Of a stretch of 64,000 nucleotides of DNA, positions 17,131 to 25,826 are shown piece by piece. Every line of letters starts with the position of its first letter. Positions within the stretch are counted from its first letter, which is position 1. Source of the DNA: Ruegeria arenilitoris (GTDB lineage: Bacteria; Pseudomonadota; Alphaproteobacteria; Rhodobacterales; Rhodobacteraceae). Below the pieces are notes generated by a model. That model was given only the letters and a program-made list of their open reading frames with translations. It had not been told where the DNA came from and did not search any database. Made by a program: the position numbers and the translations under genes. The DNA lies in assembly GCF_013031355.1 (NCBI RefSeq), contig NZ_WPZO01000001.1, positions 558,001 to 622,000 on the forward strand. The letters run 5' to 3'.

Positions 17131-19173
17131 ATGACCACCGAACCCCTTGTTGTCTTTACTCCCTCGGGCAAACGCGGGCATTTCCCCGTTGGCACCCCGG
17201 TTCTGACCGCCGCCCGTCAATTGGGCGTCGATCTGGATTCGGTTTGCGGCGGGCGCGGAATCTGCTCGAAATGTCAGATCACCCCCAGCTATGGCGAGTT
17301 TCCCAAACACGGCGTGACCGTTTCCGAAGGCGCGCTGAGCGAATGGAACGCGGTAGAGCAGCGCTATGACGACAAGCGCGGGTTGAAACCCGGCCGCCGC
17401 CTGGGCTGCCAGGCCACCGTTCAAGGCGACATCGTGATCGACGTCCCACCAGAAAGCCAGGTGCACCGTCAGGTCGTCCGCAAAGCCGCCGCCGCGCGCG
17501 CTATCGTCATGGACCCGGCAACACGTCTGTATTTCGTTGTGGTCGAAGAACCCGACATGCACTCGCCCACCGGTGATCTGGAGCGTCTGGAGCGCGCCCT
17601 GCGCCAGCAGTGGAATATCGAGGCCGTGACCGCTGATCTGTCGCTGATGTCCAAGCTGCAACCCGTCCTGCGCAAGGGCAAATGGGAAGTCACCGTAGCC
17701 GTGCACAAAGGCCACAAGGATACGATTGCCCGGATTGTCGAAATCTGGCCTGGGCTGCATGAAAGCGGGCTGTATGGTCTGGCCATTGACCTCGGCTCGA
17801 CCACTATCGCGGCGCACCTGACCGATCTGGAAACAGGTGAGGTCAAGGCATCCTCGGGCCTGATGAACCCCCAGATACGCTTCGGCGAAGACCTGATGAG
17901 CCGCGTGTCCTACGCCATGATGAACCCTGGCGGTGATCAGGAGATGACCAAGGCCGTGCGCGAGGCGATCAATGATCTGACCACCTCGATCGCTGAAGAA
18001 GCGGGCATCGATGCCGAACTGATCGTCGAGACGGTCTTCGTCTGTAACCCGGTCATGCACCACCTGCTACTGGGGCTGGACCCTGTCGAGCTGGGTCAGG
18101 CTCCGTTTGCGCTGGCGACCTCGGAAAGCATGTCCCTGCCCGCGCGCGAAATGGACCTGACCAAGATGAACCCGCGGGCACAGATCTATATCCTGCCCTG
18201 TATCGCGGGCCACGTGGGTGCGGATTGTGCTGCCGTTGCGCTGTCCGAAGAGCCGGGCAAATCCGAGGACCTCGTGCTGATCGTGGACGTGGGCACCAAC
18301 GCGGAAATCCTGCTGGGCAACACCAGCCGCGTTCTGGCCTGTTCCTCACCCACCGGTCCAGCATTCGAAGGTGCCCAGATCAGTTCCGGCCAACGCGCCG
18401 CACCCGGTGCCATTGAACGGATCGAGATCGACCCTGTGACCAAGGAACCCCGCTTCCGCATCATCGGGTCCGAGAAATGGTCCGATGAGGAGGGCTTCGA
18501 TCAGGACGTCGCCACCACCGGCATCACCGGCATCTGCGGCTCGGGCATCATCGAAGCCGTGGCCGAAATGCGCATCGCTGGCCTGTTGGACGAAAGCGGT
18601 CTGATCGGATCAGCGGCACAAACCGGTACCGAACGCTGCGTTCCCGAAGGCCGCACCAACGCCTATCTGATCCACGATGCCAGCGCCGAAGGTGGCCCGC
18701 GTATTACGGTGACACAAGGCGACATCCGCGCCATTCAACTGGCCAAATCCGCGCTGTATGCCGGTGCGCGGCTGTTGATGGACGTCATGGAAGTCGACAA
18801 GGTCGATCGCGTTGTTCTGGCCGGGGCGTTCGGAGCCCATATCTCGACCAAACACGCGATGGTTCTGGGCATGATCCCCGACGCACCGCTCGACAAAGTG
18901 TCCAGCGCCGGCAACGCCGCGGGCACCGGTGCCCGGATCGCGCTGTGTAACATCGGAGCCCGGACCGAGATCGAACGCGTTGTGCGCGAGATCACCAAGG
19001 TCGAAACCGCCATCGAGCCCAAGTTCCAGGATCACTTCGTGGCCGCAAACGCGATCCCGCACAAAACCGATCCATTCCCGGAACTGGCGCAGGTCGTCAC
19101 CCTGCCCGCGCCCTCGTTCAACACCGGCGGAGATGAGGAAAAGTCTGGCCGCCGCCGCCGCAGGAGGTCATAG
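17131..19173 (+). CDS. RACo/RamA-like corrinoid activation ASKHA protein with N-terminal 2Fe-2S domain
   Basis: 680 aa from the ATG at 17131; the frame is open further upstream but has no ribosome site there. The N-terminal ferredoxin domain has C39-GGRGI-C45-SK-C48 and C93. A linker is followed by a DUF4445 ASKHA ATPase fold (LYGLAIDLGSTTIAAHLTDL, IVDVGTNAEILLG, VVLAGAFGAHIS). The family reduces inactive Co(II) corrinoid to Co(I) at the expense of ATP for methyl-transfer proteins. In Roseobacter-type split methionine synthase, a RamA-like activator replaces the MetH activation domain. It ends in an arginine run (KSGRRRRRRS), echoed by the methyltransferase at 21149-22210. Confidence 0.88.
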   Translation: MTTEPLVVFTPSGKRGHFPVGTPVLTAARQLGVDLDSVCGGRGICSKCQITPSYGEFPKHGVTVSEGALSEWNAVEQRYDDKRGLKPGRRLGCQATVQGDIVIDVPPESQVHRQVVRKAAAARAIVMDPATRLYFVVVEEPDMHSPTGDLERLERALRQQWNIEAVTADLSLMSKLQPVLRKGKWEVTVAVHKGHKDTIARIVEIWPGLHESGLYGLAIDLGSTTIAAHLTDLETGEVKASSGLMNPQIRFGEDLMSRVSYAMMNPGGDQEMTKAVREAINDLTTSIAEEAGIDAELIVETVFVCNPVMHHLLLGLDPVELGQAPFALATSESMSLPAREMDLTKMNPRAQIYILPCIAGHVGADCAAVALSEEPGKSEDLVLIVDVGTNAEILLGNTSRVLACSSPTGPAFEGAQISSGQRAAPGAIERIEIDPVTKEPRFRIIGSEKWSDEEGFDQDVATTGITGICGSGIIEAVAEMRIAGLLDESGLIGSAAQTGTERCVPEGRTNAYLIHDASAEGGPRITVTQGDIRAIQLAKSALYAGARLLMDVMEVDKVDRVVLAGAFGAHISTKHAMVLGMIPDAPLDKVSSAGNAAGTGARIALCNIGARTEIERVVREITKVETAIEPKFQDHFVAANAIPHKTDPFPELAQVVTLPAPSFNTGGDEEKSGRRRRRRS

Positions 19174-19196
19174 TCGCCCCAACCACGGGGGCACAG

Positions 19197-20054
19197 ATGA
19201 CGTCAGCAAACGAAGAACAGGCAGAATACTGGGGTCAGTCTGAGAACGGCACCAAATGGTTGACCTACGAAGATCAACTGGACCACGTGCTTGCGCCTGT
19301 TCTGGATCTGGTTCTAAGCCGGGCTGACCTGTCTGCAGGAATGCAGGTTCTGGATATCGGTTGCGGCACGGGTGTCAGCACCCTTGCCGCAGCCCGTCGC
19401 GTTGGGCCAGACGGGCGTGTTCTGGCCGCCGATATCTCACAACCTTTTCTGAAGCGAGCTGCCACGCGCGCTTCTCAAGACGGGTTGGACAACATTCGGT
19501 TCCAGTACGCTGACGCGCAGACCTTTGCCTTTGAACCCGCCCTCATGGACGCAGCGATCTCGCGGTTCGGCGTCATGTTCTTCAGTGATTCAGTGGCTGC
19601 CTTTGCCAATATTGCCAAGGCACTGAAACCCGGCGCTCAGATGACTTTTGCGGCTTGGGGTCCTTTGGACGTGAACCCGTGGTTCCGCGTTCCTCATATT
19701 GCTGCCGTGAAACGATTGGGACAGCCTCCGCGCGTGGACCGCTATGCACCTGGCCCCCTCGCGTTTCACGACGTAGACCATGTCACAGGAATGATGGTTC
19801 AGGCCGGGTTGTCTGAAGTGAAGGCCGACGCAGTCCATTTGGAACTCCAAGGCGTCAATGGCGTTGAGGATACAGCGGCACTGTGTACGCGAGTGGGACC
19901 GGCCGCTCGGGTCATTTCACATTTCGCCGGGAACGAGCAGGACGTTCAAGCCATTCAGAAAGACGTCACCGCCGAGTTCCAAAACCTGCAAACCGGTACG
20001 GAACCCCGCATCCCTGCGGTCATCAACCTGTTTCAGGCCTGTCGATCCGAGTGA
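19197..20054 (+). CDS. class I SAM-dependent methyltransferase
   Basis: 285 aa starting 24 nt after RACo, probably co-transcribed. Motif I is VLDIGCGTGVSTLAAA, followed by the acidic VLAADIS and the post-I DAQTFAFEPALMDAAISRFGVMFF, as in UbiE/COQ5-like enzymes. There is no signal peptide. The substrate is unknown: it could be a quinone-type or small-molecule methylase. Position after the corrinoid activator hints at, but does not prove, a link to one-carbon metabolism. Confidence 0.8.
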   Translation: MTSANEEQAEYWGQSENGTKWLTYEDQLDHVLAPVLDLVLSRADLSAGMQVLDIGCGTGVSTLAAARRVGPDGRVLAADISQPFLKRAATRASQDGLDNIRFQYADAQTFAFEPALMDAAISRFGVMFFSDSVAAFANIAKALKPGAQMTFAAWGPLDVNPWFRVPHIAAVKRLGQPPRVDRYAPGPLAFHDVDHVTGMMVQAGLSEVKADAVHLELQGVNGVEDTAALCTRVGPAARVISHFAGNEQDVQAIQKDVTAEFQNLQTGTEPRIPAVINLFQACRSE

Positions 20055-20056
20055 TT

Positions 20057-20130
20057 TGGAGCGGGTAGCGGGAATCGAACCCGCGCGTTCAGCTTGGGAA
20101 GCTGACAGGCTACCATTACATCATACCCGC
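20057..20130 (-). tRNA. tRNA-Gly(CCC)
   Basis: The minus strand folds as a cloverleaf. The acceptor is GCGGGTA/TACCCGC, the anticodon stem TCAGC/GCTGA with loop TTCCCAA (anticodon CCC), and the T-arm GGGTTCGATTCCC. CCA is encoded at 20057-20059. Confidence 0.95.
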
Positions 20131-20194
20131 CGCGTAGCGCTGGATAACACCGCCCGCCGAACGACTTCAAGCGCCTTTCCAAGGCACCGAGCAA

Positions 20195-21022
20195 TTACTC
20201 GGTCCGGGCGCGAAGACTGTCGATCAGCGACTGATCCACATCCAATGCCTCGCAGGCCGCGTCCAGTGTACGCCTGTCCAGGTGTTGCGGGCTCAGGTCG
20301 ATGTCCTTGGAAAACGCATCAACAATTGCGCGCATCGCGCTGATTCTGGCGTATTTCTTGTTGTTCGCCGGAATGACGTGCCAAGGCGCGACTTCGGTCG
20401 AGGTCCGCGCCAGCATTTCGTCCACGGCCACTTCGGCTTCTGCCCACCTCTCCCGATTGCGGAAATCCTCATAAGTCAGTTTCCACCGTTTCATCGGGTT
20501 GCGAAGACGCTCGGTGAAGCGTGCCATCTGCTCTTCCGGAGAGATGTGGAAGAACAGCTTCACGATCCGGGTGCCGTCATCGACCAACATCCGCTCAAAA
20601 TCGTTGATTTCACGATACGCGGCCTGCCAGCGTTTTTCCGGTGTGAATTTTTCCAGTCGCTCAACCAAAACGCGGCCGTACCAGCTGCGATCAAAGGCCG
20701 AGATTGCGCCTTCGGGCGGCAATCTTTCCCAGAACCGCAGCAGGTAATGGCGGTTCAGGTAGTAGTTGCGTGGTGCACCAATAGGCCACACCTTGAAACT
20801 ACGCGGGTCCAGCGCCTGACTGATCCGGCGGATCGTGCCGCCCTTGCCTGCCGCGTCCCAGCCTTCGAACACAAGCACGCCTTTCGCGCCATGAAACAGA
20901 AACGCCTGCTGGATCAGCGCCAGCTGTGCCTGAAGATCGACCAGTTCTTCAAAATAGTCTTGCTTGCTCAGGCGCTTGCTCAGATCGGCGTCCGCCAATT
21001 TCGGAGGGTAATATTTGGTCAT
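20195..21022 (-). CDS. ppk2: polyphosphate kinase 2
   Basis: 275 aa from the ATG at 21022 (AGGTG ribosome site). PPK2 signatures are Walker A EGWDAAGKGGTIRRI, Walker B FDRSWYGRVLVERLE and the lid RLRNPMKRWKLTYEDFRNR. The family uses polyphosphate to phosphorylate nucleoside mono- or diphosphates. Length and the aspartate after Walker A (GWDAAGK) fit the one-domain NDP-type class. It is cytoplasmic. The exopolyphosphatase gene ppx lies 2.7 kb away. Confidence 0.93.
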   Translation of the reverse strand: MTKYYPPKLADADLSKRLSKQDYFEELVDLQAQLALIQQAFLFHGAKGVLVFEGWDAAGKGGTIRRISQALDPRSFKVWPIGAPRNYYLNRHYLLRFWERLPPEGAISAFDRSWYGRVLVERLEKFTPEKRWQAAYREINDFERMLVDDGTRIVKLFFHISPEEQMARFTERLRNPMKRWKLTYEDFRNRERWAEAEVAVDEMLARTSTEVAPWHVIPANNKKYARISAMRAIVDAFSKDIDLSPQHLDRRTLDAACEALDVDQSLIDSLRARTE

Positions 21023-21103
21023 GAAAACACCTGATTTTTGCTGCGGGCTTGTGTCATTGTCGCAATCCCGACAATTCCCGGCCTTGATCAGGGTCAAAAC
21101 GAA

Positions 21104-21130
21104 AAAGGCCGGGCACATGGCCCGGCCTTT
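21104..21130 (-). terminator. intrinsic terminator of the MetF/methyltransferase operon
   Basis: Perfect 11-bp stem AAAGGCCGGGC (21104-21114), loop ACATG, GCCCGGCCTTT (21120-21130). On the minus strand it is followed by TTCGTTTT. It lies 18 nt after the methyltransferase stop. Confidence 0.9.
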
Positions 21131-21148
21131 GATCGAATTCTTAGGAAA

Positions 21149-22210
21149 TCAAGCGCGACGGCGACGGCCACCACCGCGACGACCACCTGCGGCACCGGCA
21201 GCACCGGCCTCTTCTGGCGATTTGTTGAACTTGATCCAAGCTCCACCATGCGGGTCGTTGTTGGTCAGCAGGTTGGCGGCGCGGATGGCCTCCATTTCCT
21301 TGCCAGCGCGCGGCAGGGTCGAGCCCAGACCGAACATCTGAACGAAGGCTTCGTCGTCCATGCCCTCGGGCAGGATGATGCCAGCTGCGGCAACGGCCTC
21401 TTTCTTTTCGGCGATCTTCTTCTGCGTCACCGGCAGAGCCACCGGGTTCATGATCGCCGAAGTCATACCAGCGCCCATTGCCATCGGCAGAAAGGCGTTG
21501 TTGATGCCGTGACGGTTCGGCAGGCCGAACGAAATGTTGGACGCACCGCAAGTGGTGTTCACGCCCAGCTCTTCGCGCAGACGACGGACCAGTGCGAACA
21601 CCTGCTGGCCAGCGGTTGCCATCGCGCCGATCGGCATCACCAGCGGGTCAACAACTATGTCATGCGCGGGGATGCCAAAGTCGGCTGCGCGCTCAACGAT
21701 CTTCTTGGCCACGTCGAAACGGACATCGGGGTCTTCCGAAATGCCGGTGTCGTCGTTCGAGATCGCAACAACAGGAACGTTGTATTTCTTGACCAGCGGC
21801 AGAACCATCTCCAGACGCTCTTCTTCGCCGGTAACCGAGTTCAGCAGCGGACGGCCTTCAGCTGCCGCCAGACCGGCTTCCAGAGCACCCGGAACCGACG
21901 AGTCGATGCACAGCGGCACGTCGACCAGACCCTGCACCAGCTCGACGATCTTGGTCATCAGCGGCGGCTCGGTCTCGTTCGGGTTGGGGTTCGAGTTGTA
22001 GACAACGCCCGCGTTGATATCCAGAACGGTCGCGCCTGCAGCAACCTGTGCGATGGCGTCTTTCTCGACGGTCGAGAAATCGCCTGCTTCCAGTTCAGCG
22101 GCCAGTTTCTTGCGGCCGGTCGGGTTGATCCGCTCACCGATCACACAGAACGGTTCGTCGAAGCCCAGAACGGCGGTTTTTGTTTTTGATTCTACGACTG
22201 TACGGGTCAT
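21149..22210 (-). CDS. methyltetrahydrofolate:corrinoid methyltransferase (pterin-binding domain protein)
   Basis: 353 aa with a ribosome site AAGGA. It is a DHPS-like TIM barrel: CVIGERINPTGRKKL, GATVLDINAGV, VPLCIDSS, NSVTGEE, VVDPLVMPIG, TTCGASNISFGLPNR. These are the hallmarks of the MetH pterin-binding domain and of free-standing methyl-THF:corrinoid methyltransferases. It probably passes the methyl group from CH3-THF to a separate B12 protein as the middle part of a split methionine synthase. No B12-binding or homocysteine-binding partner is in the window. It ends in an unusual tail, GGRRGGGRRRRA. Confidence 0.88.
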   Translation of the reverse strand: MTRTVVESKTKTAVLGFDEPFCVIGERINPTGRKKLAAELEAGDFSTVEKDAIAQVAAGATVLDINAGVVYNSNPNPNETEPPLMTKIVELVQGLVDVPLCIDSSVPGALEAGLAAAEGRPLLNSVTGEEERLEMVLPLVKKYNVPVVAISNDDTGISEDPDVRFDVAKKIVERAADFGIPAHDIVVDPLVMPIGAMATAGQQVFALVRRLREELGVNTTCGASNISFGLPNRHGINNAFLPMAMGAGMTSAIMNPVALPVTQKKIAEKKEAVAAAGIILPEGMDDEAFVQMFGLGSTLPRAGKEMEAIRAANLLTNNDPHGGAWIKFNKSPEEAGAAGAAGGRRGGGRRRRA

Positions 22211-22219
22211 GTCCGTTCC

Positions 22220-23146
22220 TTAGGAGTTTACTGGCTTTGCCGAAGCGCCGCCGTTTTCGATTGCCCAGTTGGCGTTGGTCTTGATGCCACCAAGCGGGAA
22301 GAAATGCACGTTGGTGATGTTGAAGTCCGGGTTCGCCGCCTTGTGGTTGGCCAGTTCGGTCAGAACATCGGTCGGCTCATAAGGCAGCAGCAGCTTGGAC
22401 ACGTCCATGGCGCGCTTCTGCAGAACCTTCAGCGACGGGCCAACGCCACAGGCGATGGCGAATTTGATCAGGGTCTGCAGCTTGGCTGGACCTGCGATAC
22501 CGATGTGAATCGGAAGATCGACGCCCGCTTCTTTCAGGCTGTCCGCCCATGCGATGATCGGCTTGGCGTCAAACGCGAACTGGGTCGCCAGCGCCATTTC
22601 TGCATCGGTGGTTTCCGAGAATTTCTGTTTCCAGCGCAGCGCGTCGTCAACATTTTTGGTCGAACCGTCGGGGTCGATGTCCTTGTTGCCCTCGGGGTGG
22701 CCGGCAACGTGCAGACGCTTGAAGCCCGCCTTGTCGAACAGACCGGTTTCCAGCAGCTGCATCGAGCTGTCGAAATCGCCGTGCGGCTTGGCAACGCCAC
22801 CAGCCAGCAGCAGCGCCTGATCCACGCCTGCTTCGCCCTGATACATGGAGATCCAGTTCTCGAGCGTCGCCGCGTCCTTGATGATCCGCGCCGGGAAGTG
22901 CGGCATGACCGGGTATCCTTCGGCCGCGATCCGCTTGGCGGTCTTGACCATGTCCTCGATCGGCGTGCCCTCGATATGGGCGATGTAGACGCGGGTGCCT
23001 TCGGGCAGCAGCGCACGGAAGTCTTCGACTTTCTCGGCGGTGCGGGGCATTACCTCGATCGAATAGCCCTGCAAAAAGGCTTCGACGGTCGGGTTTACCG
23101 GGGCCTTTTCGGCCGCATCACGTTTCTTGAAGTTCAGCAAAGCCAT
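22220..23146 (-). CDS. MetF-like methylenetetrahydrofolate reductase family protein
   Basis: 308 aa from the ATG at 23146 (GGGAGG ribosome site). It has a TIM-barrel layout with EVMPRTAEKVED, a PHFPAR segment like MetF's conserved P-H substrate loop, LLLAGG, GHPEGNKDID and VHFFPLGG. It diverges from classical MetF, and its FAD motifs are not obvious by eye. It lies 9 nt upstream of the methyl-THF:corrinoid methyltransferase. Together they would make CH3-THF and pass its methyl group on. Confidence 0.82.
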   Translation of the reverse strand: MALLNFKKRDAAEKAPVNPTVEAFLQGYSIEVMPRTAEKVEDFRALLPEGTRVYIAHIEGTPIEDMVKTAKRIAAEGYPVMPHFPARIIKDAATLENWISMYQGEAGVDQALLLAGGVAKPHGDFDSSMQLLETGLFDKAGFKRLHVAGHPEGNKDIDPDGSTKNVDDALRWKQKFSETTDAEMALATQFAFDAKPIIAWADSLKEAGVDLPIHIGIAGPAKLQTLIKFAIACGVGPSLKVLQKRAMDVSKLLLPYEPTDVLTELANHKAANPDFNITNVHFFPLGGIKTNANWAIENGGASAKPVNS

Positions 23147-23172
23147 AGTGGCCTCCCATATAGATCTGGGGC

Positions 23173-23469
23173 TCATGCCCAACCGTCATTAGCGATCAGC
23201 GCCTTGATGCGATCCTGATCGTATTCAGTTTCCAGACGCACAGCTTCGGCCTCGGCAATCTCGGACGGGTCGCCCTCAACCGCGAAAGGCTCTGCCTTGC
23301 GCCATTCAGCCAGGTAGGCATCGCTGTCCTTGGCGTTCACCTTCATGGCAGCACGGTCGATGGCTTGTTCAAACCGCTCCTCCAACTGCCGCTTTGCGCC
23401 ACGACGGCCTTTGCCGACGATAACTTGGGCGGGAATGTCGCGCCAATATACGATGGTGACGTCAGGCAT
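23173..23469 (-). CDS. small 'virulence factor' (PF13769-like) protein
   Basis: 98 aa, ribosome site AGGA, leading the MetF/methyltransferase operon. It begins VTIVYWRDIPAQVIVGKGRR and is mainly charged and helical, with no signal or membrane segment. It resembles the short proteins annotated as Virulence_fact that are commonly found next to MetF-like genes in Rhodobacteraceae. The name is historical and no activity is established. Tight linkage suggests a role in the one-carbon or methionine step. Confidence 0.7.
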   Translation of the reverse strand: MPDVTIVYWRDIPAQVIVGKGRRGAKRQLEERFEQAIDRAAMKVNAKDSDAYLAEWRKAEPFAVEGDPSEIAEAEAVRLETEYDQDRIKALIANDGWA

Positions 23470-23710
23470 TGCCTTTGATTCCTCCTAACCAGATGGGCAG
23501 TTTCTAAACTTCTATGCGAGCTCAGGTCGGTCGAATTTCGACACACGGCGTATTTCAAGCGACCTTTTTGCCTACAACGGGATACAGGGCTTGTACTGAA
23601 TTCTAACGCAAACGCGCACATCAAAATACTCATCACTTTAATGAGCGTCTTGCACGAAACAATTGCCCGACCTATGGTCAGGGTAACTCGAAAATCGGAG
23701 GGCGTTTAAG

Positions 23711-24823
23711 ATGGCGCCCAAGCGTCCCAAAGGTGCGGGCGCGTTCCCGAAGGCGGTCGAAAGCCCCGCGCCGGCAAGACCCGATCCAGATGCGTTGTAT
23801 GCGGCGCTGGATCTGGGAACTAATAGCTGCCGCATGTTGATAGCCCAGCCCAAGGGTAGCGGGTTCCATGTGGTGGATAGCTTCTCCAAATCCGTGCAGT
23901 TGGGCGCGGGTCTGGAACGGACCGGACGGCTGTCTCGGTCCTCGATGGCGCGCACCATACAGGCGCTGCGAATCTGCCAGCAAAAGCTGAAACGCAACAG
24001 GGTCAAACGGATGCGGCTGGTCGCGACCGAGGCCTGTCGGCGCGCGAAGAACTCACGGGATTTCATCCGGCAGGTGAGGCGCGAAACCGGCCTGACGTTG
24101 GAGATCATCCAGCCCGAGGAAGAGGCGCGTCTGGCCGTGATCTCCTGCGCGCCACTGGTATCGACCAAGACCGAGCAGTTGCTGGTCGTCGATATCGGCG
24201 GTGGTTCGACCGAGCTGGTGTGGATCGACATCTCATCGGTTCCGCGCCGCGACCGCCCTGCTGCAATCATGCGTCTGCACCACGGGTTCCATACGGCCGA
24301 CAGTCCTTTTCCGGCAGCCAAGGTGGTGGACTGGATCAGCGTGCCCCTGGGGGTCGCAACGCTGCGTGACCAGTTCCACGATGTCGAGGACGACTCGGCC
24401 CGTTTTGCACTGATGAGCTGGTTTTTCGAAGAGAACCTCGCCGATTTCGCCCCCTACAAGGATGAACAGGCCCGCGAAGGGTTCCAGATCGTCGGCACCA
24501 GTGGCACCGTGACAACCGTGGCCGCATCGCATCTGGGTCTGAAGCGTTACGATCGCACCAAAGTGGACGGTCTGCGCATGACCAGCGATCAGATTGACAA
24601 AGTCATACGAGGGTACTTAGAACTCGGCCCACTGGGGCGGCGGCGCGATCCGCGGATCGGCGATGACCGGCAGGCCCTGATTATGTCCGGCTCAGCCATT
24701 TTGCAGGCATTGCTTCGCTGTTGGCCCACCGACCGCCTCTCTGTGGCGGACCGGGGGCTGCGCGAAGGTCTGCTTTATGCACAGATGAGTGCGGACGGCG
24801 TATTGGAAGACGGACCGTTCTGA
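23711..24823 (+). CDS. ppx: Ppx/GppA-family exopolyphosphatase
   Basis: 370 aa. The N-terminal ASKHA motifs are [17 protein letters not shown] and [15 protein letters not shown], with the catalytic Glu region [11 protein letters not shown] and [16 protein letters not shown]. The family hydrolyses polyphosphate or pppGpp. It lacks the long C-terminal HD-like domain of E. coli Ppx. The stop overlaps the rlmE start (TGATG), so the two are coupled. It lies 241 nt from, and divergent to, the MetF operon. Confidence 0.93.
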   Translation: MAPKRPKGAGAFPKAVESPAPARPDPDALYAALDLGTNSCRMLIAQPKGSGFHVVDSFSKSVQLGAGLERTGRLSRSSMARTIQALRICQQKLKRNRVKRMRLVATEACRRAKNSRDFIRQVRRETGLTLEIIQPEEEARLAVISCAPLVSTKTEQLLVVDIGGGSTELVWIDISSVPRRDRPAAIMRLHHGFHTADSPFPAAKVVDWISVPLGVATLRDQFHDVEDDSARFALMSWFFEENLADFAPYKDEQAREGFQIVGTSGTVTTVAASHLGLKRYDRTKVDGLRMTSDQIDKVIRGYLELGPLGRRRDPRIGDDRQALIMSGSAILQALLRCWPTDRLSVADRGLREGLLYAQMSADGVLEDGPF

Positions 24824-25539
24824 TGGCGAAGACACCGAATGGCAAAAACAACTCAGGCCGTGGACAGCGCGACCTGAAAGTCAAAGTCAAGACAGCGCGC
24901 GGGCGTAAGCTCAGCTCGACCCGTTGGCTTGAGCGGCAGTTGAATGACCCCTATGTGAAACGCGCGAATGCCGAAGGTTATCGCGGACGCGCGGCCTATA
25001 AGATATTGGAACTGGATGACAAGTTCCGCTTTCTGGTCCCCGGCGCGCGGGTGGTCGATCTGGGCTGCGCGCCTGGCGGCTGGCTTCAGGTTGCAGTTAA
25101 ACGGGTGAACGCGCTGGGCGAAAAAAGCGGCAAGCGGATCGGCACCGTTCTGGGCGTGGACCTGCAAGAGGTTGAACCCGTCGCGGGCGCTACGGCGCAT
25201 GTGCTGGACTTCATGGAGGACGATGCCGACCAGAAGGTCAAAGACTGGCTGGGCGGTAAAGCCGACGTGGTCATGTCGGATATGGCGGCGGCCTCATCGG
25301 GGCACAAACAAACCGACCACCTGCGGATCATGTCCCTGTGTGAAACAGCGGCCTATTTCGCCTTTGACGTGCTGGAAGAAGGCGGCACCTTTGTCGCCAA
25401 GGTTCTGGCCGGTGGCGCCGAGGGCGATCTGCAGAAGCTGTTGAAACAGAAGTTCGAGAAGGTGGCCAATGTAAAACCGCCCGCATCCCGTTCCGACAGT
25501 TCCGAGAAATTTGTGGTCGCCACGGGGTTCCGGGGCTGA
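24823..25539 (+). CDS. rlmE: 23S rRNA 2'-O-methyltransferase RlmE (FtsJ/RrmJ)
   Basis: 238 aa from the ATG at 24823, coupled to ppx. It has the FtsJ fold: a basic N-terminus, [14 protein letters not shown] with the catalytic Lys, [16 protein letters not shown] (SAM motif), [16 protein letters not shown] with catalytic Asp, FVAKVLAGG with Lys, and a late Glu in SSEKF. It methylates U2552 in the 23S A-loop during 50S maturation. Confidence 0.96.
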   Translation: MAKTPNGKNNSGRGQRDLKVKVKTARGRKLSSTRWLERQLNDPYVKRANAEGYRGRAAYKILELDDKFRFLVPGARVVDLGCAPGGWLQVAVKRVNALGEKSGKRIGTVLGVDLQEVEPVAGATAHVLDFMEDDADQKVKDWLGGKADVVMSDMAAASSGHKQTDHLRIMSLCETAAYFAFDVLEEGGTFVAKVLAGGAEGDLQKLLKQKFEKVANVKPPASRSDSSEKFVVATGFRG

Positions 25540-25540
25540 A

Positions 25541-25729
25541 TCAGTCGTCGATCCAGCTTCGATCTCCGGTCAAAAATTGCTCGCGCAGCGACGCGGTGGC
25601 AGTCTGTTGCAACAACAACGCCTCGCCGTGGTTGATGTATTCCGGCTTTTTGGCCTGCAAATCAGCGACCCTCTGACCCACGGACAAGGGGTTTTGCAGC
25701 TGCGACGTGTGGATCGGTTTCTGTGACAT
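25541..25729 (-). CDS. 62-aa hypothetical protein
   Basis: The minus strand from ATG 25729 encodes a 62-aa soluble protein beginning MSQKPIHTSQLQNPLSVGQR and ending LREQFLTGDRSWIDD. The frame extends upstream, but that part is Cys/Trp/Arg-rich out-of-frame reading of the cytochrome region. Codon use is normal. No family is recognised, and the ribosome site is weak. Its stop is one base from the rlmE stop. Confidence 0.5.
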   Translation of the reverse strand: MSQKPIHTSQLQNPLSVGQRVADLQAKKPEYINHGEALLLQQTATASLREQFLTGDRSWIDD

Positions 25730-25826
25730 AGGCAGCCGTACAAGCGAAACAAAACAACATTGAGGACCATGGTTAACGCCCAAATTTGCCGGGATCGTGA
25801 CCGAAACCGGGCCAAGCCTTGCCGTT

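Noticed and set aside
23470..23700. Possible SAM or cobalamin riboswitch ahead of the MetF/methyltransferase operon
   Set aside because: I looked for SAM-II/SAM-V-like pseudoknot cores and the cobalamin B12 box and could not assemble either. A covariance-model search would be decisive.
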